A stretch of 64,000 nucleotides of DNA from Massilia phosphatilytica (GCF_002968015.1 NZ_PUIP01000015.1:62001-126000); one strand, 5' to 3'. Positions 46,820 through 56,333 are shown, counted from the first letter of the stretch. The notes: generated from the letters alone by a model not told the origin. Translations and numbers: made by a program.

Positions 46820-48694
46820 TTGGATACGCACAAGAACAAGAACATCGCCGGCCTCGCGCTGGCCGCCGTCGGCATCGTGTACGGCGACATCGGCACGAGC
46901 CCGTTGTATTCGCTGAAGACGGTCTTCGATCCCGCGCACGGACTGCCGCTCACGCCCGCCAACCTGGTCGGCGTCGTATCGCTGATCTTCTGGGGCCTGT
47001 CCGTCATCGTCTCGTTCAAGTACGTGACGCTCGTGCTGCGCGCGGACAACCGCGGCGAGGGCGGCATCATGGCGCTGCTGGCGCTCGCACTGGGCGCGGT
47101 CGGTGACCGCAGGCGCATGCAGTTCGTGCTGCTGCTGATCGGCGTGTTCGGCGCGTCGCTGTTCTATGGCGACAGCGTGATCACGCCCGCGATCTCGGTC
47201 CTGTCCGCCGTCGAGGGTCTCGAGGTCGCGACCCCGGCACTGCAGGCGTATGTCGTGCCGCTGACGATCGTCATCCTGATCTGCCTGTATGCGGCCCAGC
47301 GCCACGGCACCACCGGCATCGGCCGCTGGTTCGGCCCCATCATGCTCGTGTGGTTCGCGGCGCTGGCGGCGATGGGCGTGCTGAACATCGTGCGCAGCCC
47401 CGGCATCCTCGTCGCGCTCAATCCGTGGCACGCCGTGCGCTTCTTCATCGACAACCGCGGCACCGGTTTCCTGGCGCTGGGCGCGATCGTGCTGGCCTTT
47501 ACCGGCGCCGAAGCGCTGTATGCCGACATGGGCCATTTCGGCCGCAAGCCGATCCGGCTCGCCTGGTTCGCCGTCGCCTTTCCCGCGCTCGCGCTGAACT
47601 ATCTCGGCCAGGGCGGGCTGCTGCTCGCGCGGCCGGACGCGATCGCCAACCCGTTCTACCAGCAGCTCGGGAGCTGGAGCGTGTATCCGCTCGTCGTGCT
47701 GTCCACCATCGCCACCGTGATCGCGTCGCAGGCGACGATCTCCGGCACCTTCTCGATGACCAAGGAAGCGATCGCGCTCGGCTTCCTGCCGCGCATGCGC
47801 ACCGTGCACACGTCGGAACGCGAGATCGGCCAGGTCTACCTGCCCGTCATCAACTGGCTGCAATTGATCGCGGTGCTGCTGGCCGTGATCGGGTTCGGTT
47901 CGTCCGATGCGCTGGCATCCGCCTACGGCATCGCGGTCACGGCGACGATGCTGGCGACGACGATCCTCACGTATTTCGTGATCCGCTACCGCTGGCGCAT
48001 GAATCTGCTGCTGTGCCTGGGCGCGACCGGGTTGTTCTTCGTGATCGACGCGGCGTTCTTTTCGGCGAACGTCCTCAAGATCCTGCATGGCGGCTGGTTC
48101 CCGCTGACCCTGGGCGTGCTGCTGTTCACGCTGATGCTGACGTGGCGCCGCGGCCGCGCGCAGGTGTTCGAGAATCTGCAGAAGCATGCGATCCCGCTCG
48201 ACGCTTTCCTCGAATCATTGTTCATTGCGCCGCCGACGCGGGTTGGCGGCACGGCCATCTTCCTGCGCGGCGAAAGCGACGGCGTGCCCCATGCCATGCT
48301 GCACAACCTGTTGCATAACAAGGTGTTGCACGAGCGCGTCGTGTTTCTTACCGTGCACATCGCCGACGAACCGTATGTCGACGCGGCGTCCCGCATCCGC
48401 ATCACCGGGCTCGGCCATGGTTGCCACCAGGTGGACGTGCGGTTCGGATTCAAGGACGAGCCGGACATCCCCGGCATCCTCGACCAGTGCGCGGCGCACG
48501 GCCTGGCCTTCGAGATGATGCAGACCTCGTTCTTCGTCGCGCGCCAGACCGTGATCTCGACGCCGGGCGGGGGCATGGCGCCGTGGCGCGAACACGTGTT
48601 CGTCGCCATGCAGCGCAACGCCCGCGACGCCGCCGACTATTACCGCATTCCCACCAACCGGGTCATCGAGCTGGGCACGCAAGTGGAAATCTAG
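46820..48694 (+). CDS. kup: Low-affinity potassium transporter Kup
   Basis: A 624-residue proton-coupled potassium importer: twelve membrane helices (about 8-430) and a cytoplasmic C-terminal domain. Hallmarks: GIVYGDIGTSPLYSLK (Gly-Asp-Ile-Gly at 22-25), GEGGIMALLALALG, FGASLFYGDSVITPAISVLSAVEGLEV and TGAEALYADMGHFG. The start is TTG at 46820; GGAG lies seven bases upstream and no other in-frame start fits, so translation may be kept low. Divergent from kdpFABCDE, giving the cell both constitutive and starvation-induced potassium uptake at one locus. Confidence 0.95.
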   Translation: MDTHKNKNIAGLALAAVGIVYGDIGTSPLYSLKTVFDPAHGLPLTPANLVGVVSLIFWGLSVIVSFKYVTLVLRADNRGEGGIMALLALALGAVGDRRRMQFVLLLIGVFGASLFYGDSVITPAISVLSAVEGLEVATPALQAYVVPLTIVILICLYAAQRHGTTGIGRWFGPIMLVWFAALAAMGVLNIVRSPGILVALNPWHAVRFFIDNRGTGFLALGAIVLAFTGAEALYADMGHFGRKPIRLAWFAVAFPALALNYLGQGGLLLARPDAIANPFYQQLGSWSVYPLVVLSTIATVIASQATISGTFSMTKEAIALGFLPRMRTVHTSEREIGQVYLPVINWLQLIAVLLAVIGFGSSDALASAYGIAVTATMLATTILTYFVIRYRWRMNLLLCLGATGLFFVIDAAFFSANVLKILHGGWFPLTLGVLLFTLMLTWRRGRAQVFENLQKHAIPLDAFLESLFIAPPTRVGGTAIFLRGESDGVPHAMLHNLLHNKVLHERVVFLTVHIADEPYVDAASRIRITGLGHGCHQVDVRFGFKDEPDIPGILDQCAAHGLAFEMMQTSFFVARQTVISTPGGGMAPWREHVFVAMQRNARDAADYYRIPTNRVIELGTQVEI

Positions 48695-48738
48695 GCGCGA
48701 AGACGTGCGAATGTGGACGCGGGCGTCCGACGCGGATA

Positions 48739-48764
48739 AGCTGGAGCCGGAGGGGAGTCCAGCT
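48739..48764 (+). promoter_or_regulatory. Hairpin holding the Shine-Dalgarno of the next cyclase gene in its loop
   Basis: AGCTGGA (48739-48745) and TCCAGCT (48758-48764) pair perfectly; the 12-base loop contains GGAGGGGAG, the only Shine-Dalgarno for the ATG at 48767, two bases after the stem. Folding would bring the loop close to the start and could make translation structure-dependent. Confidence 0.45.
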
Positions 48765-48766
48765 AT

Positions 48767-50356
48767 ATGCACGATGCCGACCACAGCGCCGCCGACCACG
48801 ACGGCCAGGGATTGTCCGCACTCGACGGCCAGCGTCGCCCGCTGGTCGCGCTCGCCGTCGGGCTGATTGCCTGCTTCTGCCTGCTGCTGGCGGGCCTGCA
48901 GGCCTGGAGCGCCTGGCATGCCTACGAGGCGGTGCAGGAGGACAGCCGCGTCGCCACGGCCAACATCGCGCGGGCGCTCGCGACGCATGCGCAGACGTCG
49001 ATCCGGCTGGGCGACGCCGTGCTGGCCGAGATGGTCGAGCGCATCGAGCACGATGGCCTGGGCGAGGCCGCCACGGCGCGCCTGACGGGACGGCTGCGCG
49101 CGATCACGCGCGAGGTCGGCGAACTGCACGGCCTGTTCGTGTACGGGGCGGACGGCAAGTGGCTGACGTCGTCGCTGCCGCGGCCCATGCAGGGCAATAA
49201 TTTCGACCGCGAGTACTTCCAGTTCCACCTGCTGCACCGCGGCAGCGGCATCCACGTGGGCGTGCCCGTGCGCAGCCGCTCGACCGGGGTATGGATCCTG
49301 CCGCTGTCGCGCCGCATCGACGCGCCCGACGGCAGCTTCGCCGGCGTGGCGCTCGCGACGCTGAACCTGGCGTGGTTCGGCCGCTTCTACGACAGCTTCG
49401 ACGTCGGCACGAACGGCACCATCCTGCTCGCGCTCGACAACGGCACGCTGATCTACCGCCGGCCGTTCCGCGATGACCAGGTCGGCATGGACATCCGCAC
49501 CGGCACCATCTGGCAGCAGGCCCAGGGCGACGGCCTGGCCGGCTCGTTCATCGCGACGCCCCGCATCGACAACATCGAGCGCCTGTACAGCTACCGGCAC
49601 CTGGAGGGCGTGCCGCTGTTCGTCGCCAGCGGCCAGGCCACGGACGAGATCATGTCGGGCTGGCGCCGGACCACGGTGCAGACGGCCGTGCTGGGCGCGG
49701 CGGCGCTGCTCCTGCTGGCATGCGGCAGCGTGGCCCTCGTGCGCCAGATCCGCATCCGCGAACGGCTCGAGCGCGACCTGCGCCGCGTGGGCGTCTCGCT
49801 CAGGCGCCACAACGCGTCGCTGCAGAGCCTGGCCGACAGCGACGCGCTGACGGGCCTGGCCAACCGCCGCCTGTTCGAAGACCGCCTCGTGAGCGAATAC
49901 GAGCGCGCGCGCCGCAGCGGGGCGCCGTTCGCCCTCATCATGGCCGACATCGACCACTTCAAGCAGTACAACGACCGCTACGGCCATCCGGCCGGCGACG
50001 AGTGCCTGCGCAGGATCGCCGGCGCCCTCGAGCGCGGGGCGCGCCGGCCGGCCGACCTGGCCGCGCGCTACGGCGGCGAGGAATTCGCCGTCATCCTCGC
50101 CGATACCGACCTCACCGGCGCCAACGCGGTGGCCGACACGATCAGTGCGGCCGTGGCGGCCCTGGACCTGCCGCACGCGGACAATCCGGCCGGCCGCGTC
50201 ACGCTCAGCATGGGCCTGTACGTCGGCCACCCGGCGCTGGCCGAGCGCAACGATCCGCTGGCCTGGATCGACGTGGCCGACCGGCTGCTGTACGAAGCCA
50301 AGGACGCGGGCCGCAACCGCGTCGTCGCGCGCGAGGGGCACGAAGCGGCGGCGTGA
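48767..50356 (+). CDS. Membrane-bound diguanylate cyclase with dCACHE sensor
   Basis: A 529-residue cyclase. Membrane helix 1 (about 27-48), periplasmic double-CACHE sensor (50-300) including [33 protein letters not shown] and [24 protein letters not shown], membrane helix 2 (about 308-330), then GGDEF (360-520) with intact [26 protein letters not shown] and an I-site RPAD five residues upstream. It should make c-di-GMP on binding a small ligand outside the membrane. Its Shine-Dalgarno lies in a hairpin loop. 72 bases after kup; probably separate in function. Confidence 0.92.
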   Translation: MHDADHSAADHDGQGLSALDGQRRPLVALAVGLIACFCLLLAGLQAWSAWHAYEAVQEDSRVATANIARALATHAQTSIRLGDAVLAEMVERIEHDGLGEAATARLTGRLRAITREVGELHGLFVYGADGKWLTSSLPRPMQGNNFDREYFQFHLLHRGSGIHVGVPVRSRSTGVWILPLSRRIDAPDGSFAGVALATLNLAWFGRFYDSFDVGTNGTILLALDNGTLIYRRPFRDDQVGMDIRTGTIWQQAQGDGLAGSFIATPRIDNIERLYSYRHLEGVPLFVASGQATDEIMSGWRRTTVQTAVLGAAALLLLACGSVALVRQIRIRERLERDLRRVGVSLRRHNASLQSLADSDALTGLANRRLFEDRLVSEYERARRSGAPFALIMADIDHFKQYNDRYGHPAGDECLRRIAGALERGARRPADLAARYGGEEFAVILADTDLTGANAVADTISAAVAALDLPHADNPAGRVTLSMGLYVGHPALAERNDPLAWIDVADRLLYEAKDAGRNRVVAREGHEAAA

Positions 50357-50427
50357 TGCCGTGCGCTCGGCCGCCACGAAAGGTCTACACTGGCGTGGAG
50401 GCCGCCTGGCGATCTCTTGGGGAAACC

Positions 50428-50892
50428 ATGGAAGCGAACGACACATCGACCAAGCAAGGCAAGCGGACCCCGCTGCTCGACGACCAGTTGTGCTTTGCGC
50501 TGTACTCGACCGGTCTGGCGATGAACAAGGTGTACCGCAAGCTGCTGCGCAAGCTGGACCTGACTTACCCGCAATACCTCGTGATGCTCGTGTTGTGGGA
50601 AAAGGACGAGCAGACGGTGTCCGAGATCGGCGCCCGGCTGTTCCTGGACTCGGCCACGCTGACACCGCTGCTCAAGCGGCTGGAAGCGGCCGGCCTCGTG
50701 ACCCGGACCCGTTCCGCCGCCGACGAACGGCAGGTCGTCGTGGCCCTGAGCCCCGCCGGCCGCGCGCTGGAGCACGAAGCCGCCGCGATCTACGACGGCG
50801 TGCTGTGCGCCACCGCGTGCGAACCCTCCGATCTCGCCGTGATCAAGAGTCAGCTGGACATGTTGCGCGGCAAATTGGCTGACCATACGTGA
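50428..50892 (+). CDS. ohrR: OhrR-like MarR family peroxide-sensing repressor
   Basis: A 154-residue MarR protein closely resembling Ohr[43 protein letters not shown], with the reactive Cys22 in the [10 protein letters not shown] motif that is oxidised by organic hydroperoxides, then the winged helix [45 protein letters not shown]. Normally it represses ohr; no ohr gene is adjacent, so the target is elsewhere or the next gene. GGGGAAA precedes the ATG. About 160 A/T-richer bases with no recognised gene separate it from the next gene. Confidence 0.85.
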   Translation: MEANDTSTKQGKRTPLLDDQLCFALYSTGLAMNKVYRKLLRKLDLTYPQYLVMLVLWEKDEQTVSEIGARLFLDSATLTPLLKRLEAAGLVTRTRSAADERQVVVALSPAGRALEHEAAAIYDGVLCATACEPSDLAVIKSQLDMLRGKLADHT

Positions 50893-51050
50893 GCGGTGCG
50901 GCAGCCCCGCGTGCGGGTTCGGGCAGTGCACAAGTCGTGCGCGATTGAATAATGCATACTTTTAGTTACAGACGCTTACGTCCCAAATGATGCGATCTTG
51001 AACACGGACTGCTATCGTATCGCGTGGTATCGATGACAACGGGGGAATGC

Positions 51051-51704
51051 ATGAACACCATCCATCTCGCCTTGGCCGCCGGGCTGCTCGCCGCCGGCGG
51101 CGCACACGCGCAGTTGCTGGACGGCGCGGCGGCACCGAAGGATTTGTCGGCCACGCCAGCGCCGTCCGGGCCGTTCGCGAAGATCCTGCCGGTCCCGCGC
51201 ACGTACATGGGCAATGCGGCGGAAACGGGTGGCCTGCGCTACCAGGACAAGAGCGCGTTCGGCGTCTACGTCTCCGACCCGAAACTGTTCGGCGGCATTA
51301 ACCTGTCGCCATACTTCGCCATCGAGACGGGCTACGCGAACCTGTACACGCGCGGTTTCCATTTCGCCGACTACGCCCGCCCCGACGAGGTGAGCGGCGC
51401 GCTCGGCACCAAGGGATTCAACAGCTACCTGGCCGCGCGGATCAATGTGCCCGTCAACGACCAGTTCGCCGCCTACGGCAAGCTGGGCGTCGCCGTCAGC
51501 GACCGCGTGGCCCACGACAAGACCTTCCGCAACACCGTGTCGGACTCCGACGTGGGCCCGTATGTCGGCATGGGTGCGCGCTACAAGTTGAACGAGAAGG
51601 CGTCCGTGTCGGCAGGGTACGAGCAGTACGGCAACAGCGCGAAGAAATGGGGCAGCGAGACCAATAACTCGGGCCTGCAGGCCAAGTTCAAGATGGGCTT
51701 TTGA
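51051..51704 (+). CDS. Outer-membrane beta-barrel protein
   Basis: A 217-residue exported protein: signal peptide MNTIHLALAAGLLAAGGAHA, a proline-rich linker, then an eight-strand barrel pattern (FGVYVSDPKLFGGINLSPYFAIETGYANLY, FNSYLAARINVPVNDQFAAYGKLGVAVS, VGPYVGMGARYKLNEKASVSAGYEQYG) ending in Phe after GLQAKFKMGF, the usual C-terminal signature for outer-membrane insertion. It resembles OmpW/OmpA-type small porin-like barrels; no specific role can be given. Start at 51051 is set by the signal peptide; GGGGGAA lies just upstream. Confidence 0.83.
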   Translation: MNTIHLALAAGLLAAGGAHAQLLDGAAAPKDLSATPAPSGPFAKILPVPRTYMGNAAETGGLRYQDKSAFGVYVSDPKLFGGINLSPYFAIETGYANLYTRGFHFADYARPDEVSGALGTKGFNSYLAARINVPVNDQFAAYGKLGVAVSDRVAHDKTFRNTVSDSDVGPYVGMGARYKLNEKASVSAGYEQYGNSAKKWGSETNNSGLQAKFKMGF

Positions 51705-51725
51705 GCCTGTGTCACAATCACGCGC

Positions 51726-52427
51726 ATGGAAAAACTCATCTCTGAATTGATGCGCCTGTACCTGCTGCCGGACAGCCCGGCCGCGCAGGCTGGCCCCGGC
51801 GCGAATGCGGACCTCGTCTCCGGCGCGGGCCTCACGCGCGCCATCGCGATCCCGTTCCGCAAGGCGGCCGGCGCGGACGCGCAGCACTGGGAACGCCTGT
51901 GCACCGTCGCGAACGGCCTGCAGGCGGACTTCGGGTTCCCGGCCCCGGCCGTGAGTGTGGCCAGCGCGGGCGGCTTCGTGCTGTGGCTGTCGCTGGCGGC
52001 GCCGGTGCCGGTCGCCGACGCGCGCCGCTTCGTCGCCGGCCTGGGCCGTTTGTGGCCGGACACGCTGCCGCCCGCCGGCACCATCGGCCTCCCCGTGGAA
52101 CTGCCGCCGTGCCCGAACGCGGCGACCGGGACGTGGGCCGCGTTCATCCATCCGGGCATGGGCGCGTCGTTCGCGGACGAGTCCGGACTCGACATGGCGC
52201 CGCCCGCGGCGGGGCAGGTCGCTTTCCTGGAGGGCCTGGACAGCATCGCGCCCGGCCAGTTCAGCGCCGCGCTGGCGCGGCTCGACGCCCCCGCGGCACC
52301 TGTCGCGGCGCCGGCACCACCGTCCGCCGACGGCCTGCTGCTGAAAGACGCGACCCTGGAAGACATCGTCCGCGCCCTGCACGCGCGCGGTATCGAACCC
52401 ACGTTCCGCTTCACGCTCGCACGATGA
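51726..52427 (+). CDS. Conserved-looking protein of unknown function, coupled to a GH43 gene
   Basis: A 233-residue cytoplasmic protein without signal or membrane helices. Visible parts are an N-terminal helix (MEKLISELMRLYLLP), a central alpha/beta region (FRKAAGADAQHWERLCTVANGLQADFGFPAPAVSVASAGGFVLWLSL), and a C-terminal piece LLLKDATLEDIVRALHARGIEPTFRFTLAR after a proline/alanine linker. I do not recognise the family. Its stop overlaps the start of the GH43 gene (ATGA), so the two are coupled although their products seem unrelated. Confidence 0.7.
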   Translation: MEKLISELMRLYLLPDSPAAQAGPGANADLVSGAGLTRAIAIPFRKAAGADAQHWERLCTVANGLQADFGFPAPAVSVASAGGFVLWLSLAAPVPVADARRFVAGLGRLWPDTLPPAGTIGLPVELPPCPNAATGTWAAFIHPGMGASFADESGLDMAPPAAGQVAFLEGLDSIAPGQFSAALARLDAPAAPVAAPAPPSADGLLLKDATLEDIVRALHARGIEPTFRFTLAR

Positions 52428-53479
52428 ACGGCGTCACGCGCGCATTGCTGGCCGCGGCGGCTGCGGTCGCGCTGCACGCGCAGGCGGCCAACCCCATCGT
52501 CAAGGGGTGGTATGCCGATCCGGAAATCCGCATCTTCGGCGACACGTACTGGATCTATCCGACGTATTCCGCCGACGACGGCAAGCCGGCGCGGCGGCAA
52601 GTCTTCACGCCGGACCAGCAGCGCATGCGGGCCCGCTCCGACCTGGTCTGGGCGCCGTTCCTGAAGCAGACGTTCCTCGACGCGTTCTCGTCGCGCGACC
52701 TCGTGCACTGGACGCGGCACGACGCCGTGCTCGACGTCGCGCACGTGTCCTGGGCCGCCTACGCGGTGTGGGCGCCGTCGGCCATCGCGCACGACGGCAA
52801 GTACTACCTGTTCTTCGGCGCGAACGACATCAAGGGCAACGGGCAACCGGGCGGCATCGGCGTGGCCGTCAGCGACCGTCCCGAAGGCCCGTTCAAGGAT
52901 GCACTCGGCAAGCCGCTGATCGGCCAGATCCACAACGGCGCGCAGCCGATCGACCAGATGGTATTCAAGGACGACGACGGCCAGGCCTACATGGTCTATG
53001 GCGGCTGGAAGCACGCCAACGTCGTGAAACTGGCGCCGGACCTGCTGAGTGTCGTGCCGTTCCCGGACGGGACCACGTTCAAGGAGATCACGCCGGACCC
53101 GGCCTACGTGGAGGGCCCGTTCATGGCCAGGCGCAAGGGTGTCTACTACTTCATGTGGTCGGAAGGAGAGTGGACGGGGCCCGACTACCGCGTCGCGTAT
53201 GCGATGGGACCGTCGCCGTTCGGCCCGTTCAAGCGCATCGGCACGATCCTCGCGCAGGACGGCCGCATCGCGCGTGGCGCGGGCCATCATTCGATCGTCA
53301 ACGTGCCCGGCACCGACGAGTGGTACATCGCCTACCACCGCCGCCCGCTGGGCGAGACGGACGGCAACCACCGCGAGCTCGCGGTCGACCGTTTGTACTT
53401 CAACGACGACGGCACGATCCGGCCCGTGGTCATGACGAACGAAGGCGTGGCCGCGCGGCCGCTCGGTTTGACGCCCTGA
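52424..53479 (+). CDS. Secreted GH43 glycoside hydrolase
   Basis: A 351-residue exported five-bladed beta-propeller enzyme. Signal peptide to about residue 21 (HAQAA), then NPIVKGWYADPEIRIFGDTYWIYPTYS with the catalytic-base Asp in YADPE, DAFSSRDLVHWTRHDAVLD, AYAVWAPSAIAHDGKYYLFF and the acid Glu in YVEGPFMARRKGVYYFMWS. GH43 enzymes cut arabinan, xylan or related plant polysaccharides; the exact activity is open. It overlaps the preceding unknown gene. The stop shares TGATCA with the convergent LysR gene. Confidence 0.88.
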   Translation: MNGVTRALLAAAAAVALHAQAANPIVKGWYADPEIRIFGDTYWIYPTYSADDGKPARRQVFTPDQQRMRARSDLVWAPFLKQTFLDAFSSRDLVHWTRHDAVLDVAHVSWAAYAVWAPSAIAHDGKYYLFFGANDIKGNGQPGGIGVAVSDRPEGPFKDALGKPLIGQIHNGAQPIDQMVFKDDDGQAYMVYGGWKHANVVKLAPDLLSVVPFPDGTTFKEITPDPAYVEGPFMARRKGVYYFMWSEGEWTGPDYRVAYAMGPSPFGPFKRIGTILAQDGRIARGAGHHSIVNVPGTDEWYIAYHRRPLGETDGNHRELAVDRLYFNDDGTIRPVVMTNEGVAARPLGLTP

Positions 53480-54361
53480 TCACGCCGCGAGGTACGCCGC
53501 CAGCTCGTCCGGCGTCCCCTTCGGAAACGCCGCTTTCAGGAAGTCGAGGAAGGCGGACACGCGCGCGCTCAAGAGCCGCCGCGACGGGTACAGCGCCCAC
53601 AGCGCGATCTCGGGTCCGGCCACGTCGCCCCACCGCACGAGCCGCCCGGCCGCGAGGTCGTGGCTGACGACGGACGCGGGCAAACAGCCCGCGCCGACAC
53701 CCGCCCGTACCGCGTCGGGCACCATCACGAGGGAGGACAGCCGCAGCACCGGGTCGATCGCGATGTCCGGCTGTCCCGCGACCTGCCACGCCGCCTGGTC
53801 GCTCGACGGCTGCACGACGGCGGGGACGGGCGCGCCATCTGCCGGCCGCGCCAGGTGCGGTGCCGCCACGACGACGAGCCGGTCGCGCAGGAAGATGCGG
53901 CCCACCAGGTTCTCGTCCGGATCCGGATTGACGCGGATGACGAGGTCGTAGCCTTCCTCGACCATGTCCACGGGCCGGTCTTCCGTCGTCACTTCCAGCC
54001 GCACGTCGGGATAGGCCCGCGCGAACCCGGCGGCCAGCGCCCCCATCGCGGTCTGCGAGAACAGCAGCGGCGCGCTGATGCGCAAACGGCCGCGCGGCCG
54101 GTCGCCGCCGGAGGCGAGGGCCGCCGCCGTCTCGTCGATCTCCGCGAGCAGCGCCCCCGTCCGCTCGTACAGCGTGCGTCCTTCCTGCGTGAGCTTCAGC
54201 ATGCGCGCACCCCGTTCGAACAGGCGCAGGCCCAGGTCCGCTTCGAGCTCGGCGACGCGGCGCGACAAGGTCGCCTTCGGCCGGCCCGTCTCGCGGGCGG
54301 CGCGGCCGAACCCGCCGTGGCGGGCGACGAGATTGAAATCGGCGAGGGCGAGCAAATCCAT
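53480..54361 (-). CDS. LysR family transcriptional regulator
   Basis: A 293-residue regulator with the winged helix at 3-62 (LLALADFNLVARHGGFGRAARETGRPKATLSRRVAELEADLGLRLFER) and an effector domain typical of the CrgA/DhcR-like group (RGRLRISAPLLFSQTAMGALAAGFARAYPDVRLEV). Start at 54361 is where LysR homology begins. It is divergent from the NmrA-like oxidoreductase gene with 116 bases between starts, the standard context for control of that gene, whose substrate probably serves as inducer. Confidence 0.9.
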   Translation of the reverse strand: MDLLALADFNLVARHGGFGRAARETGRPKATLSRRVAELEADLGLRLFERGARMLKLTQEGRTLYERTGALLAEIDETAAALASGGDRPRGRLRISAPLLFSQTAMGALAAGFARAYPDVRLEVTTEDRPVDMVEEGYDLVIRVNPDPDENLVGRIFLRDRLVVVAAPHLARPADGAPVPAVVQPSSDQAAWQVAGQPDIAIDPVLRLSSLVMVPDAVRAGVGAGCLPASVVSHDLAAGRLVRWGDVAGPEIALWALYPSRRLLSARVSAFLDFLKAAFPKGTPDELAAYLAA

Positions 54362-54477
54362 GTGTTCCACCTGTGAGACGGGGTGTCCAATATTACCGTC
54401 TATCGGTCCGCTAGTGGGATGTCTAAGCTGTGAAGCGTCAACCGACACTTTTCACGAACAACCCAACAGGAGCAAAC

Positions 54478-55347
54478 ATGATGACCATTCTCGTCACCGG
54501 CGCAACGGGCAACGTGGGCCGCCACGTCATCGATCAACTCGTCCAGCGCGGTGCCCCCGTGCGGGCACTCGTCCGTAACCTTGCCAAGGCCGATTTTCCG
54601 ACTGGCGTCGACGTCGTCGAGGGCGACCTCCTCGACGTGGATGGGCTGCGCCGCGCGTTCGACGGCGTGTCCACGCTGTTCCTGCTGAATGCCGTCGTGC
54701 CCGACGAATTCACGCAGGCGCTGGTGACGCTCAACGTCGCACGGGAGGCGGGCGTGCAGCGGGTGGTCTATTTGTCCGTCATCCACAGCGACGTGTACGT
54801 GAACGTGCCCCACTTCGCGGGCAAGTTCGGCGTCGAACGGATGATCGAGCAGATGGGCTTCGCCGCCACGATCCTGCGCCCGGCCTATTTCATCGACAAT
54901 GACGTCACGATCAAGGACGTGGTGCTCGGCTACGGCGTGTATCCGATGCCGGTCGGCGCAAAGGGGCTCGCGATGGTCGATGCGCGCGACATCGCCGAGG
55001 TGGCCGCCATCGAACTGGTCCGCCGCCACGACGCTGCGCAGCCGCTGCCGATCGAGCGCATCAATGTCGTCGGGCCGGACACGCTGACGGGGGCGGACGT
55101 CGCCGCGATCTGGTCCGACGTGCTGGGCCGGCCGATCGCGTACGGCGGCGACGACACGGCCGGCTTCGAACAGAACCTGCGCCAGTTCATGCCGGCCTGG
55201 ATGGCGTACGACATGCGCCTGATGAGCGAGCGCTTCCTCAGCGACGGCATGGTGCCGGAAGCGGGCGACGTCGAACGCCTTGTCCGGATCCTGGGGCGTC
55301 CGTTGCGCACCTATCGCGCGTTCGCGGCGGGCATCGCCGCGGCCTGA
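54478..55347 (+). CDS. NmrA-like NAD(P)-binding oxidoreductase
   Basis: A 289-residue atypical short-chain dehydrogenase. The Rossmann motif is TGATGNVG (7-14), followed by VEGDLLDVDGLRRAF and FLLNAVVPDEF; the C-terminal part ERINVVGPDTLTGADVAAIWSDVLGRPI is usual for NmrA/quinone-reductase-like proteins. The catalytic Tyr-Lys pair is not clear, so it may be a redox-state sensor rather than an enzyme. CAGGAG precedes two adjacent ATGs (54478 and 54481). Divergent LysR is the likely regulator. Confidence 0.86.
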   Translation: MMTILVTGATGNVGRHVIDQLVQRGAPVRALVRNLAKADFPTGVDVVEGDLLDVDGLRRAFDGVSTLFLLNAVVPDEFTQALVTLNVAREAGVQRVVYLSVIHSDVYVNVPHFAGKFGVERMIEQMGFAATILRPAYFIDNDVTIKDVVLGYGVYPMPVGAKGLAMVDARDIAEVAAIELVRRHDAAQPLPIERINVVGPDTLTGADVAAIWSDVLGRPIAYGGDDTAGFEQNLRQFMPAWMAYDMRLMSERFLSDGMVPEAGDVERLVRILGRPLRTYRAFAAGIAAA

Positions 55348-55464
55348 ACGGCATGGCGGTGCTTCGGCTTTCCCGAACCACTGCTTCCGATATTTCTGAT
55401 TCTCTTGTTGCTCTGACAGTCTTACACTTTATCCGCTGTCAACAATAACTGAAAGGGAATCGAA

Positions 55465-56277
55465 ATGAATCGAGTGTCATTGAACGCGGGCGTGAAGCTC
55501 ATCCTCGCCGTCGTCGTGCTGATCCTGCTGTTCGCGCTGGCACCGTTCGGAACGGTGCCGGCGGGCTCGCGCGGCGTGATGACGACGTTCGGCAGCCCGA
55601 GCGACCAGGTGCTGAGCGAGGGCATCCACTTCCGCGTGCCGCTGGCGCAAAAGCTCAACCTCGTCAACGTGTCGATCCAGAAGGGCGAAGGCGAGGGCGA
55701 TGCCGCTTCGCGCGACCTGCAGACCGTGCACACCCGCGTCGCGCTGAACTACCACGTCCGCCCGGATGCCGCGATGACGGTGTTCCGCGACCTGGGCAAC
55801 GAGCCGGGCCAGCGCATCATCATCCCGGCCGTGCAGGAAGCGGTGAAGGCCGTCACGGCGCGCTTCACGGCCGAGGAACTGATCGCCAAGCGCACCGACG
55901 TGCGCGACCAGATCATCACCCAGCTGCGCGAACGGCTGGCGCGCCACGGGATCGTGGTGGACGAGTTCTCGATCGTGAACTTCAATTTCTCGCGCTCGTT
56001 CAACGACGCGATCGAGGCGAAGACGACGGCGGAACAGTTAAAACTGAAGGCGGAACGCGACCTGCAACGCATCGAGGTGGAAGCGAAGCAGCGCGTCGCC
56101 CAGGCCAAGGCCGAAGCCGAATCGCTGGCCGTGCAGCGCCAGCAGGTGACGCCGGAACTGATCCGCCTGCGCGAGATGGAGAACCAGCGCATGGCCATCG
56201 AGAAGTGGGATGGCAAGCTGCCCAGCGTGTCCGGCGGTGCGGTCCCGTTCATCAACGTGGGCAATGGCTCGAAATGA
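55465..56277 (+). CDS. Prohibitin-like SPFH membrane protein
   Basis: A 270-residue protein with one N-terminal membrane helix (about 9-29), then an SPFH/band-7 domain (PAGSRGVMTTFGSPSDQVLSEGIHFRVPLAQKLNLVNVSIQK ... LNYHVRPDAAMTVFRDLG) and a long charged coiled coil (190-240, IEVEAKQRVAQAKAEAESLAVQRQQ). It matches the prohibitin/HflC-like group that forms rings at the membrane and controls proteases or lipid domains. It stands alone, without an HflK partner. AAAGGGA lies before the ATG. Confidence 0.88.
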   Translation: MNRVSLNAGVKLILAVVVLILLFALAPFGTVPAGSRGVMTTFGSPSDQVLSEGIHFRVPLAQKLNLVNVSIQKGEGEGDAASRDLQTVHTRVALNYHVRPDAAMTVFRDLGNEPGQRIIIPAVQEAVKAVTARFTAEELIAKRTDVRDQIITQLRERLARHGIVVDEFSIVNFNFSRSFNDAIEAKTTAEQLKLKAERDLQRIEVEAKQRVAQAKAEAESLAVQRQQVTPELIRLREMENQRMAIEKWDGKLPSVSGGAVPFINVGNGSK

Positions 56278-56304
56278 CCGGCGCGACCGACGGTTCGATT
56301 CCGA

Positions 56305-56333
56305 TTGCATGGCAAGAAAGACCACGTTAGACT
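56305..56333 (+). promoter_or_regulatory. Putative sigma-70 promoter of the MFS gene
   Basis: TTGCAT (56305-56310) and TAGACT (56328-56333) are separated by 17 bases. Transcription would begin near 56340, giving a leader of about 180 bases that contains all four hairpins described next. Confidence 0.45.
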
